Below, piece after piece: positions 34,771 to 48,578 of a DNA stretch of 64,000 nucleotides. The first letter of the stretch is position 1. Every line of letters begins with the position of its first letter. The stretch is from the NCBI RefSeq assembly GCF_958295425.1, contig NC_081139.1, positions 25,092,888 to 25,156,887 of the forward strand, in the 5' to 3' direction. The notes beneath the pieces were generated by a model that was given only the letters and a program-made list of their open reading frames with translations, did no database searches and was not told where the DNA came from. Origin of the DNA: Solea solea (Eukaryota; Chordata; Actinopteri; Pleuronectiformes; Soleidae). The position numbers and the translations under genes are program-made.

Positions 34771-34821
34771 GGGTTGGGGCACATAAGTTACTATGGGAAG
34801 TACATAGAGCTGGGTGGGGGT

Positions 34822-37800
34822 TTAGCAGGAGACCTCCATGGTCTGGGGTCTGGACTGGTTGTCCAGGCCCCCAGTGGCACTGCCCTCCAGCAGGCTGTTG
34901 AGGTTGTTGCGACTGCGACTGCCCTCGGTGGAGGTGAGGCTGGAGGAGGAGGTGGTGCGTGAGCGAGCCAGACGAGTCATTCCTGCCGACGGCACTGGAA
35001 CACAGACACATGCACCAGTATGTCACTCGCACACGGTCACACAGACACACAACAACAACTTAACCACTTTACCATGCAAAGGCCAGTCAAATAAAATAAA
35101 ATGCCTTTTGTACAGCAGCCATTTTGGATTTTAGCAGGAAGAGCACAGGTGTTACTGATTACATTAAAGTGGAACTAAATCCCCAAAGCACTTTTTTCCG
35201 GTGTAAGCCAAGGTTAGGGTTATCCAGTTGATCGTGTGATCCAGTATTGAATGAAAAAACCAGTGCATCTTATTGCTGCAGACTCCCACATCATGCCCCC
35301 CTCACAGATCCACTCTCTCCCTCAGGTCTCAGCCCACTTCTTTGGCATTTTTCAGGCATTGGCTGCAGTAGAGGGGCTTTAGTAAGGGCTTTAATGATGG
35401 CTCTGTTCACTTTGTGCAAGTCAGGACAATGTGACAGTGAACGAGCATGCACCGGGGAAGCTGAATGGAACTTGGTCATGGTGAGTTTGATCATTTACAC
35501 CTGTGATTCTCCCACTGTGGCCTGTTCATAGCTGCTGTGCAGAGGGTCCGTTCGAGAAAACGTGTAACAAAGGAATCTTTGCTTGTGTCCACTGCAGAAA
35601 CAAACAAACATGAAGGCAGTGAAACACAATGTTTGCAATCCAACTCAACTAAATGGAAGCAACAGCAGCAGGACATGCAGGGAAATAGGACACTGAGGAC
35701 AGATTCCATGCTAATTCCTGCAGGGAGATGAATGTGTGTCATAATATGCAGAAAAACCACACTGCCTATATTTAACACGCTCTATGCATACACACATTCA
35801 TCCACTCTGGACAGTCACATGGCCTTCAGTCTGACGACTGCTTAACAACCCGATACCTGATTCGTTGCTCAGGTGACTGAGAAGAACGTAGGGAACTGGA
35901 TGCAGTCATTGAAGAAGGAAGGGAAGAGACAGAGAGGGAGACATTTTTGAAAAGGTGGCTCTTTACACTGCTTCATCCCACTTTAATGGAACATCTGGAA
36001 AACCCTTGTATACCCTATGTTCTGGAATATAGACTGTGCTCCTGCTGTAATGACCCTTCTACACACTGTTAATACAAAGATGAATTATTATCAGTACAGA
36101 AGAGATCAGTTCCAACACTTTTAAAAAAAACGTTCCTTTCAGCGTCTCCCATTAGGGGTGGAAAAAGTGAATCATCTGCCTCCATCTTGTCCTCTTCTGT
36201 TACACCAACTGTCCTCATGTCCTCCTTCACAACATCCATGAACTGTTTCCAAGTCATACATCACAGCGGGACCGTCCCTTTCACTTTTGCTGTTCTACTG
36301 CTTCATTGTGTTGTATTCAATTAAATAAGGTGGAAAAGTAAAGCCTTCTGTAACCCTTTATACTTCAGTGCTTGCCTACATACTGTAGGTAAATGCAAAG
36401 ACACTTACTCTTGATGATCTGATATCATTACTCTGCTCAATCTTGTTTCCTGAAAGAGAAGCCTGAGCTCTTCGTCATGCTCTCCTACAGACTGCCTGCA
36501 CTCTGCACGATGGTTTGACCATATTTGCAAACAATGAAGTCAAGAAAGATCTATAAACTCTGACCGTTTATAAAGTTAAAATACTTTTAGGTTTTGTTCC
36601 CTTCCCTCACTTTCAGACTGTGCCGCTGTGTTTAAGGGGGAGAAACAGCTTTCAGGCACACGCTGAGGTGTTCAGATTTATTTTCCACTCTTTCTTTGCT
36701 TTAAAGAAAAGAAAAATTAATCTGTTCTAATCCTGCACTGGCATCTCGTCAGCAGTGAGACTCAGCAGAGAGCTGCAGCAGAGAGCAGCTCCCACAGAGA
36801 AGGGTTTGGGAACAGAAGAGAACAAACAAGACACAGCTTTAGAAAAACACCACAACCTTCAGTCTGTTTGGTACAAACCGCAGGTCAGTGCGACCTGAAG
36901 GAACGGTCTCTGTTTTCTTTTTTTTTCTCCTGTTTAAGTGTGCACTTTAAAGGGATAGTTCAGCTTTGAAGAGTGGTTTGTATGAGGTACTGATTCAGTC
37001 ACAGCACCAGGAACATGATAGCAATTTGTGCAAATATGCAACTGACAAGAAGAAATAGGCTGAAGTCAAAGGCTCTTGTTTTATAACCCTGAGACAAGGC
37101 TACCAGTGAGGAAACAAGAAAACTCTCATTTTAATGAAGTTTCTGTCGCTTTGTAAAGTCACTCACTCACTTCAGTGGTTTTTACACCACACAAAATGAT
37201 GAAAGTCGATAATGCGTTGGTACTATGTACGTTGGTGTAGGTGAGTGAGTGTTTCTAGGTCGTCTCACAGCAATATAAAGCAGTGATGATATACTTGACA
37301 TACCATCGACAATATCACACATGTCCCCGCTGGCAGCCATGTTAGGCCTCATCCACACGGAAACAGGACAGGAATCGTTTTCTTTGTCCTTCATCAAAAG
37401 TTCTCTGTAAAACTAGCAATCGTGTCAAGAGATGTCTTCATCCACACAAAACGACTGTAGGTGGCGCTGTAACGCTGCTACATCAAAAACGGAGAAGACG
37501 TCGAGCCTGTACATAGAGCACATAGTCTCTCAAACCCACCACCCTATCTTCTCCCTCCTCTGTTCCTCCTGTGAGGGGAGAACACTGACCCTCTTCTCTG
37601 CTCGGGCTCTCTGGGTGGAGGAAGGACGTCAAAGTCCAGACATCATCTCTCCAACTGAAGACCCTTCAGTACAGAGCTAAACAAGCTCCCAGCAACAAGA
37701 GAACCCTCTCTGCTGAGCTCCAAGCAGCCCGTTATCCTCCCATCACAGAGCCTGACTGAGCATCAACCAAGGATCCAGAGCCAAGTTAGCTCCAATGAGC

Positions 37801-39516
37801 TAACTTTGTGAGGAGGAACCTGGGCAACAGACACCAGAACCACAGTCAACCAACTCCAGTCTCTGGACTAATGGACAGCAGCTTGCTGGGACTTGGTAAC
37901 CGGGCCTAGCGTAAGTGTTGTTGTTATGTGTACATTTAGGTTAATGTTAGCGATGTCCATGCTCTCTAGCTGTCAGTTCTAGATGTGCATGCTTCTAACC
38001 TCTCATCTAACCTCGCACCTCGTCCTACAAAGTGTCCTTAACAAAGAGACACAGCAGCCATCTTTGATTCCACCTTCTTGTTGTAGTTTCTTTGTCAACC
38101 GCCATCTTGATTTGTAGTGCAACTCTACCTGACTCAGCCATCCTGACTCAGCATCCTGACTCAGCATCCTGACTAAAATGATGAAACTGTATTTACTGCA
38201 ACTGCACTGCAAACTGTTATTTCAAAAAGAACAAAAGCAGATGATGGAAATATGATAACAGAACATAACAGTTAAGAGGTTTTATGGTATTATGTCCAGT
38301 TTGTATGTATTATTCTTTGTAGCAGTGTAGCTCACAAAATAGTATCTGTGCTCCAGTTTCTGTGAAGAGAAGTAGCACATACAGAGGTGTGCTTTCTCCT
38401 TTTGGCCACAAGGTGGAGTATCCGCTGAAGTGAGCACTGCTCAGGAGGAAACAAGGAAAACGCATGTACTGACTATTGTGTAGCACGCCCCTTTCCTTTT
38501 TTTTTTTGATTGACAGGTAAGTGGCAGGCTCGACTCAGAACTGCATTAGAGGCGTGCTTGATTCCTCGCGGTTTCATAGCGATATCGGCGCACCAGAGAT
38601 TGTCTGTCACGCTCAATGCGTGAGACTTGATATTGTTGTTTCAATCCTGTCTCATTCTGGGACACCATTGTCAAAAATTAGTGTATCATTGCTCCCAAAA
38701 TGCTGTTTCCGTGTGGATGAAATGCCGATAAGATACAAAAATGTTTGTCCTGGGATTGACTTAAGCTCATCTTCTTATGAGCAGCCACTTAGAGAGAGCC
38801 TCAGTGGTTCTCCACACAGTGCAGTCAGGGCTAACAGTGCTTCAGTACCTCATACAACTGCACTTCAACTGTCTCTTAATGAGAGTGCTTCAGTGAACAG
38901 ATCTAGTTAGAAAAGAAAAACACACAATATAAAACACACACACAACTCAGATTTGAAAGTATTGCTGTTGAGTTCATGTGACAGTGCTGCTGTCATTTCA
39001 TGATAGAGGCGTGCTCACACACACACGCACACACACCTCACCTACTGAGGACTGTGGGTGCTACACACTGAAAAGAGCAGAGAGGAAATTGCATTAGCAT
39101 CCACCTCGGTGCACAGGCTGCCTCTCCGTGACCAGGCTGACCAAAAAACTGTGCCTTTTCATGAACTGGTGGCTGCAGTCCAAACTCCATCAGCAGGGCG
39201 TTTGTTTAGCCGCAGCTCTGAGGTGACGGCTGTGAAAATAATCCTCAGCGAGTAACTTTTCATTGCACTCACGTCAACAGGAAATTGAGTGAACAACAGA
39301 GACAAACCTTTACCACAAACACGTCAGCCCAAAGAAGAGTTAGTATGTAAACAAGCTAATTTATATGTTTTTACTCATGTTAAGTTAAAGATATGAACAT
39401 ATTTACTTACTGTAGCCCATGCCCTGAACAAAGTACTTAAAGGCCTCAGCAAGTTTTCCTGGCTGTAGAAAGATAAAGACAAAAGTTAGAAGATTATTAA
39501 GGCAAGGCAACTGCTT

Positions 39517-39548
<32 letters not shown>

Positions 39549-42500
39549 CCCACCTGCACAACCTGGGGCAAACCTCCACAATCAGCCATCTGAAAGAACA
39601 TCATCAGTGTCACTAATACATTCTTTGTATAACCACAAAATGACTGCCACATATTTTGTACTTTTTAAAAAAAACCTTCACCTTTAGCAGGGTGGTCTTT
39701 GTTGGATTTAACCTGGAATTGCATTCAACCTTAAACATAAAAATAAAAAGGTTACGACGGAAAAAGAAACTACAGCATAAAAGAAAACAAAAAAGTCGCT
39801 GTCGCTATGTTACTCACCACAGCCTCCACAGCAGGTGATGTGTCACCAACCACCAGCAATGCAGGGCATCTGCAGAGAAATATAACATAATATAACATAA
39901 CATAACATAATAATACAACACAACACAACGTAATGTAAAGTAATGTAATATAACATAACATAATATAACAATAGGAAACAATATAACATAACATAAATTG
40001 TGAAAGTTCATTGTCTTCTGATTGAACTTAGTTTTTTGGTTCGTTTTTTTAGACAACAGTAAGTTAACAAGGTAAAGGATAACTTAATTTTGTCTAAAAA
40101 AATTAACCACAAAACTCATGTGTGTGTGTTTTCCAGGTATTGTGGGGGCATAAATATGTTTACAGTCACATTATGGAGACTTGACCTCCTTAAGGAGACA
40201 AAAATCTAGTCCCCCCAAAAGACTGATTACAAAACACTGACTGTTGATTGATTGATTTGTTTGTGTTGACTCAGTGTAATATGACCCAGACCAGAAAAAT
40301 GGATTTAGGGCTAAATGTCTTTCAAATACCTAACTTAGACATGAGTGCGACAGTTTGTGGGGAAAAATCAATCATTCAGCTTTGGGCAACATCATTTGGT
40401 TGCATTGACACTGGTTGAAATTGGGCATTTTTCACATGAAGACTCAGTGGTAGCGGATGCATGTGTCACCACTGTGCTCAGGGACAAATGTGTGTCTGTT
40501 GTTCCAGTCAGAAAACCTACGTGAGTGTGTTGACTGTGTCCTCATTCAGACCCACGATTGGCCTCTCGATCTCCAGGTCCTGACGGCTGGAGCAGGGAGA
40601 GAGCAGTTGATTAGCTTTGAGTAACACAGCATGATTCTTTATATATATATATTCTATATACACATACTATATACAGTATATTAATATGCGACTGTGCCTG
40701 CCTCATCTAGAACACCATAAATGCCAGAAAGAGCTCACCATGTTCTTAATAACTAGCTGTATCTTACTATTGGTAGGAGCCACAGAAGAGAGCCAGGTTG
40801 TCCAGGTTGATGTCGTGGGCGATATGGAGACGGTAGGTCTGGATGATCTCCTGGTTCTCCGTCAGCTCATCCTGGAGGAAAAAAGTAATACTGTTAGTGT
40901 TTGGTTGAGCAGAAACAATAAAGGTTACATGAATTCATTAAATCTTCAAGGACACATTTGTATCCAGGCAAGAAATATACGCTGAGCTTCAGCGCTGTCA
41001 CTTATTAAACTAGAGACTGGGAAACAGTATCTGTTTCCAGGACGATGGAAATAGAATGTTATTAAATAAATAACAGCAAAGTATCCTGAGATTCAGTTAC
41101 AGCACAGGGATATTTGTTATCGATATTATATCTATATCGTGACACGTGACAGGATATTGTCTTTGTTCAAGTATCTGTGACGACGTCTTCTCGTTTTAAA
41201 AGATGATACATTGATAATCATCATATTTATTGTATTGAATAATAAGTATTATCCACACTGTTAAAAAATACATGGAACTGAAATGAAATTATATTAAAAA
41301 AGCTGGATTATTTGTGCAATGCAGTGAAAGAGAAACTCACAGTGCTGAAGTGATGAGCCATGATGACGTCCACCAAATTACTGGTCCATCCAGACAACTG
41401 CAGCACAAGAGAGCAGAACACAGATCCAGTTCAAGCAAACAAAAGTCCACTTCCATAAAGCCAAACACTTTTTAATCTAACTTGTTGATAGCTGTGAATA
41501 AATGAAGTTACAATACTATAATACAGTGATTCACCAAAGCAATCAGGCGCGGGCCTCACAGAAAGAGAACTGTTTCTCCTTCTTACCTTTTCTGACATTT
41601 ACTGTAAGTGACTTACAGTAAATGTCAGAAAACTGTAAGTCACCCTTTACTGCTTTTCATGATACATAAGGAAAACACATTGACAACATCATGGAGAGCA
41701 GAGAACCCCAACAGCTCACACAGTGAGCAAACACTAGGCATCAGTGGAGAGGGAAATATCTCTCTGACAGAACCAGACTCAAAGGTGAGCAGCATCTGCC
41801 TCGACCGGTTGGGGTGAAAGGAAAAACGGGGGGGAAAGAGGAGAGGAAGGGGACAGAAAGTGAAAGAGGGAGATGAGGTAGAGACAGAAGAAAGATACCA
41901 GGAGTAGAAATACAACAATTGTATCATATTATCAGTTTAGACAGGACAGTTCTGAGTCAGTGATGACGTGTTTATAGAACTCCAATGTTATATAAGCAGC
42001 AGCAGACATACCAATATCAACTTTAATTATAGCATAATAATAATGACAATAAAACTACTACGGGATCTGGATCCTGCAGCCTGCGAGATGAGGACACAGA
42101 GATAATGAGAGAGAGGAAAACAAGGAAAGTGAAGTGATCTGTTGATCGAGTGATAAGGTCAAACTAGTTCAATCAGGTATGAAGGGCCATGGTCTTTAAA
42201 TGCTTTGGACATGAGGAGGATTTTAATTTGAATTCTAAACTGTACAGGGAGCCAGTGAAGAGAAGCTAACACTGGAGTGATATGGTCTCTCTTTCTAGTT
42301 CCCGTCAGAACTCGTGCTGCAGCAGTTTGAATTCACTGGAGGGTTTTAACAGACTTGTTCCAGATAGTAATGAGTGGCAGTAATCTAATCTAGGCCATGG
42401 TGATGTCATCCAAAGTGACAAGGTGTTTAGGGCTGAGTATAATGACCTCAGTTTTTTCTGAGTTTAAACGTAGAAAGTTACAGAGCATCCAGGACTTAAT

Positions 42501-45500
42501 GTCTCACCGATTTATTTCCCCCGGCCTCATTTATAAATAAAGCTGTGTGTCATCTGCATAACAATTAAAGTGTATGTTGTGCTTGCTAATAAAGTTCCCT
42601 AAAGGAAGCATGTATATGGTAAAAAGTATAGGCCCAAGCACCGAGCCCTGTGGAACTCCACAATTAACTTTTGTTCGTAATGAGGCTTTATCATTAACAA
42701 ATGCAGTCAAATGCAGCACAAGTTAAGAGACTAGACCATTATCAGGTTGTTACTTACTTTAACTAGTGCTGTTTCTGTGCTATGACGTCATCTAAAACCT
42801 GACTGAAAATCTTCAAACAGGCTATTAATGCACAAATATTCACATAATTGATTCACATAACATCTGGGTCAAGGGTCGCTTTTTGGGAAGGGGTTTAATA
42901 ACGTTTGGGGCACATATTCAGTTAATAAGGATAGATTAATTTGAGTTATTACAGACCTGTTTAGATGGGCTCTAACTGACAGGTTGATGACTAATGATGT
43001 TAACTCAGGGAGAAGCTGTCTAACTGTAGACCTGCTGCTTTGTACTGTAAGATGAATCAGTACCACTATGAGCGAGGAGAGGATACATTTCTTTCTCTAA
43101 TTGATGTTATTGTCAGTATCTGATGCGACACAAAACTATTCCTTTGAATCGACATGTTCCATGACTGTGCGCAACACCAACACAACAAAGAATGTGGTCC
43201 CTGAACATAACACTGTATACAGTATTAGAATAATAAAGCCTTACAGTGGCTCTTTGTGCTCTGGAACTGAAGCCAGATAATCCACTCAAAATTAAACTAA
43301 TCCAAAAAAGTGACCACAGAGAGACTCAGTTTGCTGCTCTGTATAAAATCAAGCTGAGTTTTAATTAACTTTGGACTCAACTCAAAAACAGGTATAATAC
43401 CACTACTGTATATGTATAATTCTAAAACTAGTGATGTTATTTGCTTCTGGTTTCAGTTAGAAGACGTTAAAGACTTAAAAACTTCACCTTTGATGCTGCC
43501 CAGTCAATCCATCCTTCTGCACACGGGTCCACGTTAATCAGAACCAAACCCTCCACCAGAGTTGGGTTGTTCAGCTGTGAAGAGGAAACAACATCTCAGC
43601 AACAACATGGCGATAGAGGAGTTTGTTTTCATTCTTGTCTACGCCGTCTATTTTCGACTGTTTTATGCAAATTTAAAATGATGTCATCGATACTTTATTA
43701 GAAAGTATGGGAGAGGATTAGGGCCACATGTGAACATTTTGGAAACAAAAATACATTTAAAAAAAGCCAAACTTTTAGAGATTAAAGTCTGAATTCTGAG
43801 ATTAAAGTCACTCAGTCACTTTTTTTCCGGAAATCTGACTTTAAAAAAAACATGTGGTCCTAAACTTTGGTATTCATATCTTTAAATTCTATTTTAATGG
43901 AGCATGTGGTGATGCCCCATCTCACAGGAAGTATAATAAAAGCACAATGGCAATAAATGTCAGGTAAAATGACTCAAATCCAAGCCTTATTTTCAGTACA
44001 GTTCCATCCTGCTGCATTTCTATCATGAGACTCTGTAACGTCAGCCTTCAGCTGTGCTGGAGGATAAAACGCTGCAAAGTTCTCTGAGCATGATGAAAGT
44101 GAAGCCTGTCTGTTTAAATGAAGACATGAGACAATGAACACAGGGGCTATAGTTTTGGAATTGCTTAAAAAAAGAAGTCTGTGTTATGTAAATGTAAATA
44201 CAGAGGGAATACTGCTGACGCCGTCTTCATCGCACTGTTAACGCAATGCAGCAACAGCTGCTACACAGTGAGTAAAAGCAAAATGTATTTATAAATTAAT
44301 ACAGACAATTAAAAAATAAATCCTTCTTGATCTTTTTGCTCCGTTGAACACAAATCGTGTGGAAACGAGACAAAAGCGACTCAAAAAGACAGAACTGTCA
44401 AGATGAGTCATCACCTGGAGAATGGTAGCATATGTAACCAACTATGGAACAACCTGGTGCCCTGTGTGGGATTCATAGGTGGATTTAATGTTCAGTGGAT
44501 AAAGCTTTGGGGCCTGAAAACCTTCATTTCATACAGCGAGCATGTAGAGGAGGACAAATGGGACTGGAACAGAGGAAAATAACACAAAACGACGAGGTGA
44601 CAGTGACTTGGACTCACTGCAAAGCGGGTTAGGATGTACGCTCCTGCTCCCACACCAATGCCAATCACACTGCTGACCCTGCGGAGAAAGTACGCGTTAC
44701 CATGACAGTGGAACATAACGATCATCAGTGCGTGCACATTAGCATTGAGCGGCCATACTCACTTGAGCTGAGTCATCACAGACGGCAGCATTTCAGCCAA
44801 CTCCTCCATGGTGGGGTAACGATAACTAGAGACAGAAGAGATTCATGCAGGTCTGTTCAAGGATCAAATATACAGTATGTGTGGATTTATCGGAGAAGTT
44901 ACAACGCTTATTAATTATTGCATTGATATCATGACATGGGACAAGATCTGCTCTTAGATTTTGGATATTGTCACATCGTGATCAGGTATCTGTTATATAT
45001 ATATATATATATATACACATATATATGTATACATATATGTGTATATATATGTATATACGTATATACATATGGATAAACATATATACATATATATAAAATC
45101 AACAAAAATTATATTTTAAAAAAGCCCAATTATTTGTGTTATGACAGAATTTGACTATATTTAGAGTCAATTTCATTGTTTCTAAGTAAATATCCTTTAT
45201 TTAATATTAAAAAAAATAAACTACCTGAAATAGGTAATAACTGTAGATCATTATAAAAATATCCAGATTATTATTTATAACCCATATTGCCCAGCCTTAC
45301 AGAAATACTAATTTAATTTATATCATGATATATATATATATATATCGAATGATACAGAACAGGATATTGTGATAAGAGTTTTTCCCCATATCTCCCTGTC
45401 TGATTACAATATTGATTACTATGAATATTCAAACACTCAGGATTTTAATAATTGCTTTGAATGACTGTGCACTCTCAGCTCACATCAATGCATCGACTGC

Positions 45501-48500
45501 AGCTCCTTCTCCACCACTACAAATGAATGCATTCCCATTTGGCAGAGGGTAAAATTGGCCAGACAACTCACCCACTGGGGAAGGGAGGGGCACCTTCCTG
45601 CTGGCCGGGTGCGTCTACATGAACCACTGCGAAATGCTGTGTGATCTCCTGCATGTCCTCATAATTGAACAGGGTATTGAAGCATGACTTATCTAAAAAA
45701 GGTGGAACCAGAGGACACAGTTCAGGGACTCGGACAGTGGAAGACCTGAGCGATGGTGAACAGACATCGTGCATCAGCATGTGTTTGTTTGTCTGACTCA
45801 CGGTTTAAGCCGATGTCGTGATAGGTGAGGATGACAGGTCGGTTGCCCTTGGGAACACCTCTCATGGTCACATGGAGAACGCCATGAGGAGTCTCTATGT
45901 CATGCTCCTGCAGAGAAAAGCAAACAGTAATAAAACACACACATTTTTTTTTCTTTTCAGTGATCCACATATTCAATTTGGCAGAGATTTTATTTGCCCT
46001 TCCTGACGCAATCCTCCCTTTTATCCAGGCTTGGGACCAGCACTAGGAGAACACTGGATGTGGCTCCTGTGGCTGGCTTCAATTTATTGTGTCCAATTAA
46101 CCCAAATGGATTGAAACGGGGGATTTAGAACCTTAAAACAAACAAAACAAAAACTCTCTGTGTAGTCTCCACATTAGACATTTATTAAAAGGATGGACTT
46201 TTCCCATTTATGGAAGATAAAAGTCCAATCTTATGCTTCAAAGGGATAGTTCAGGTTGTTTTGTGGTTGTATACGGTGCCCGGGCATGTGGTTATATTTA
46301 ACAGTTTAACAATATGTCCACCACTTTATCTCACTATTTCTAATTAGAAAATGAAGTGTGTGAATAGCTCACTCAAGTCCATAGAGAGAATCAGTGATTT
46401 TAGATCTTAGACTACAGGAGCTGCTGGGCTACTGTTGCTGCTGCCACCTCATTTGGCAAGTTTGTGTGCTGGGGTTAATCCAAATGAAAATGTCCAAAGA
46501 CTGAAGTCACAAAATATCACATTTGAACATATTGATGGGGGTGGAGGCACCAGTGGAACAACAACCTCTGTGTGCTGTGACGCTGTAAGAATCACTGATT
46601 CTCTCCATGGACTTTGGTGAGGGGAAAGTGACACAAACTTCAGTTTCCAGTTTCCTTTTGTCTAATGGTCAGATAAAGTGTCAAAAATACTCTCAAAATG
46701 ATATCAAACCAATGGTGTAGTTTTTAATTCAGTGGCTATAATCATTTCTTAAGCTGGTGGTGCACGCTGACCATGTGTGAGCGCCTCATACCACCACACT
46801 TCCAAAATCCACAACTGTCCTGCTAAACTGTGGGAGATTACTCATCTGTGGACATGATCTTTTTTAAATGAACAGCATCTCAGCCAAGGACAAAGAGTTC
46901 ATTGCACACATTATTATTCCCCAGACAAGAATAATCAGAATATTCAAGCTGCAGTTGACTAGCTTCTATAATGAAGCCTGAAGATAATGATTTTGTTCAC
47001 ACGAACCAGACGCCGGAGAAGAAGAAGCACATTGTATGTCAGATTGAGGATGCAGAACATGTTCCTCTCTTTCTCCACCACACAGGCCCTGTGCCCTCAG
47101 ACTAAACAATGCACTGAATAGGTTTTCTGAGAACCGCAAGTCTTTTCATTTGGGTAAATAGCAGGATAACAGGACATGGTGTGAACCCCACAGCACTTAA
47201 ACACTGCGGAATGACCCATTAAAATTCTCCAAAGTCGACACCAGCTCTCTAAATATTAATCTATTTAATAAGAAAGCCCCATATTAGTGCCTATGGTGTT
47301 AGAAGTGGCTTAAAGGTCGTTTAAGTTGACAGGGAAAGCAGCTGAAGGATGAGACGGCAAAATAAAAAAGCATGCTTGCAGTCATTGGTGCAGGGTGTGA
47401 CATAGCGGGAAGTCATAAGGTGATGTACGCTGAACACAGCATCATTTTAGATCACACAAACATCCACTGCACTCTCACCACGGTGCAGGATACAACAATG
47501 GTGCAGCTACGAGGAATGAGCCAGTACAACACATGTAACATCCCATACAACACAAACATCCAGCGTGTGTAAAAATGTAAAGAAAAATCAGCAACATCAT
47601 GAGTCATGATGCGGGCGGTGCATTTCTTCTTTGTGGCAGAAGAAGAATTCTTTATTCTTCACTGGAGAAGGATGTCTTTGAAATAGCTTGAAATGGCAGT
47701 AGGTGGTTTAAAAGGTATAAAACGACTGCGTCGGACTGATATTGTATCAGTAGATACTCAACTTCATGATATTGTATCAGTAGATACTCAACTTCATGAT
47801 ATTGTATCAGTATCGAACATGTAAAATAAATATCGTGCCATCCCCAGTAGCTACGTGCAGGTTTGTAGAGCGAGGGGGGGGGGGGGGGGGCAGCAGGCAG
47901 GGCTGCTCTCAAGGCCCACTGCTCATCAATAATACAGAGGCAGCCTGGGTGAACGACAGACACAGAGGGAGCAGAGAGGTACACACCGACCCTGCACTTC
48001 CCTCCCTGTGTTCCTATTGCAGGTGTGTGTGTGTGTGTGTGTGTGTGGCTGATGGACAAGTGTCATAAAAGTGTCTTCAGAGGGGACGGAGGCTGCAGTC
48101 ATTTGCATCAGGAATTGGACCCAGCAACAGCGAGAGAGGGTGACTGCTCAACCATCCCATCAGTGGTGGGGGAAAGAAATCTTTGTTGAAGTTGGCGTCG
48201 GTGCAGAATTTGCAAAATTACACAAAGCAATCGCACTGCAGGTCACCTCTCTTCCTAAGACGGTCTATAAACCCTGAATGTGCTGACAACATGGCTCGCA
48301 TTCCTGTACAGGCTTTTAACAGATAATGAAACACGCGCTGAACAACTTCTATACAGAGAGGAGAGGCATCGCTCCACGGCTGTGGTGCTACACAGCTTTC
48401 ATTTTTAGATAGAGGACAGAGTCAAGGACACTAGGTGCAGAAAAGGAGTCCGCTGTCTCCTGTTGTTTTGTGTATGTTGAACATTTTTATCCTTCCTGAT

Positions 48501-48537
48501 ATCCAATCCAGTGACTGGTCATGTGTCGCCCATGCAT

Positions 48538-48578
<41 letters not shown>

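Larger units (their letters stand above)
32295..34821. other. Interval between sla2 5' end and ndrg3 stop
   Basis: Contains sla2 5' flank, an AAATT repeat, a LINE/SINE tail and, on the minus strand from 34821 to about 33850, the probable ndrg3 3'UTR. I saw no RAB5IF-like gene, which lies between SLA2 and NDRG3 in human. Confidence 0.55.
34995..39410 (-). other. Last intron of ndrg3 (4.4 kb)
   Basis: Holds a minus-strand LINE fragment (36069-36257), the 5' end of a TTAA-type MITE near 36947 and a possible 1.37-kb inverted-repeat-bounded element (37349-38720). No alternative coding exon with good family similarity was seen. Confidence 0.6.

Noticed and set aside
34680..35134. Plus-strand ORFs across the last ndrg3 exon
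   Set aside because: They are antisense shadows of the ndrg3 C-terminal exon and the GA repeat.
38521..38910. 129-codon plus-strand ORF
   Set aside because: It overlaps the right end of a putative transposon (38703-38720), has no recognisable domain, and lies antisense in an ndrg3 intron.
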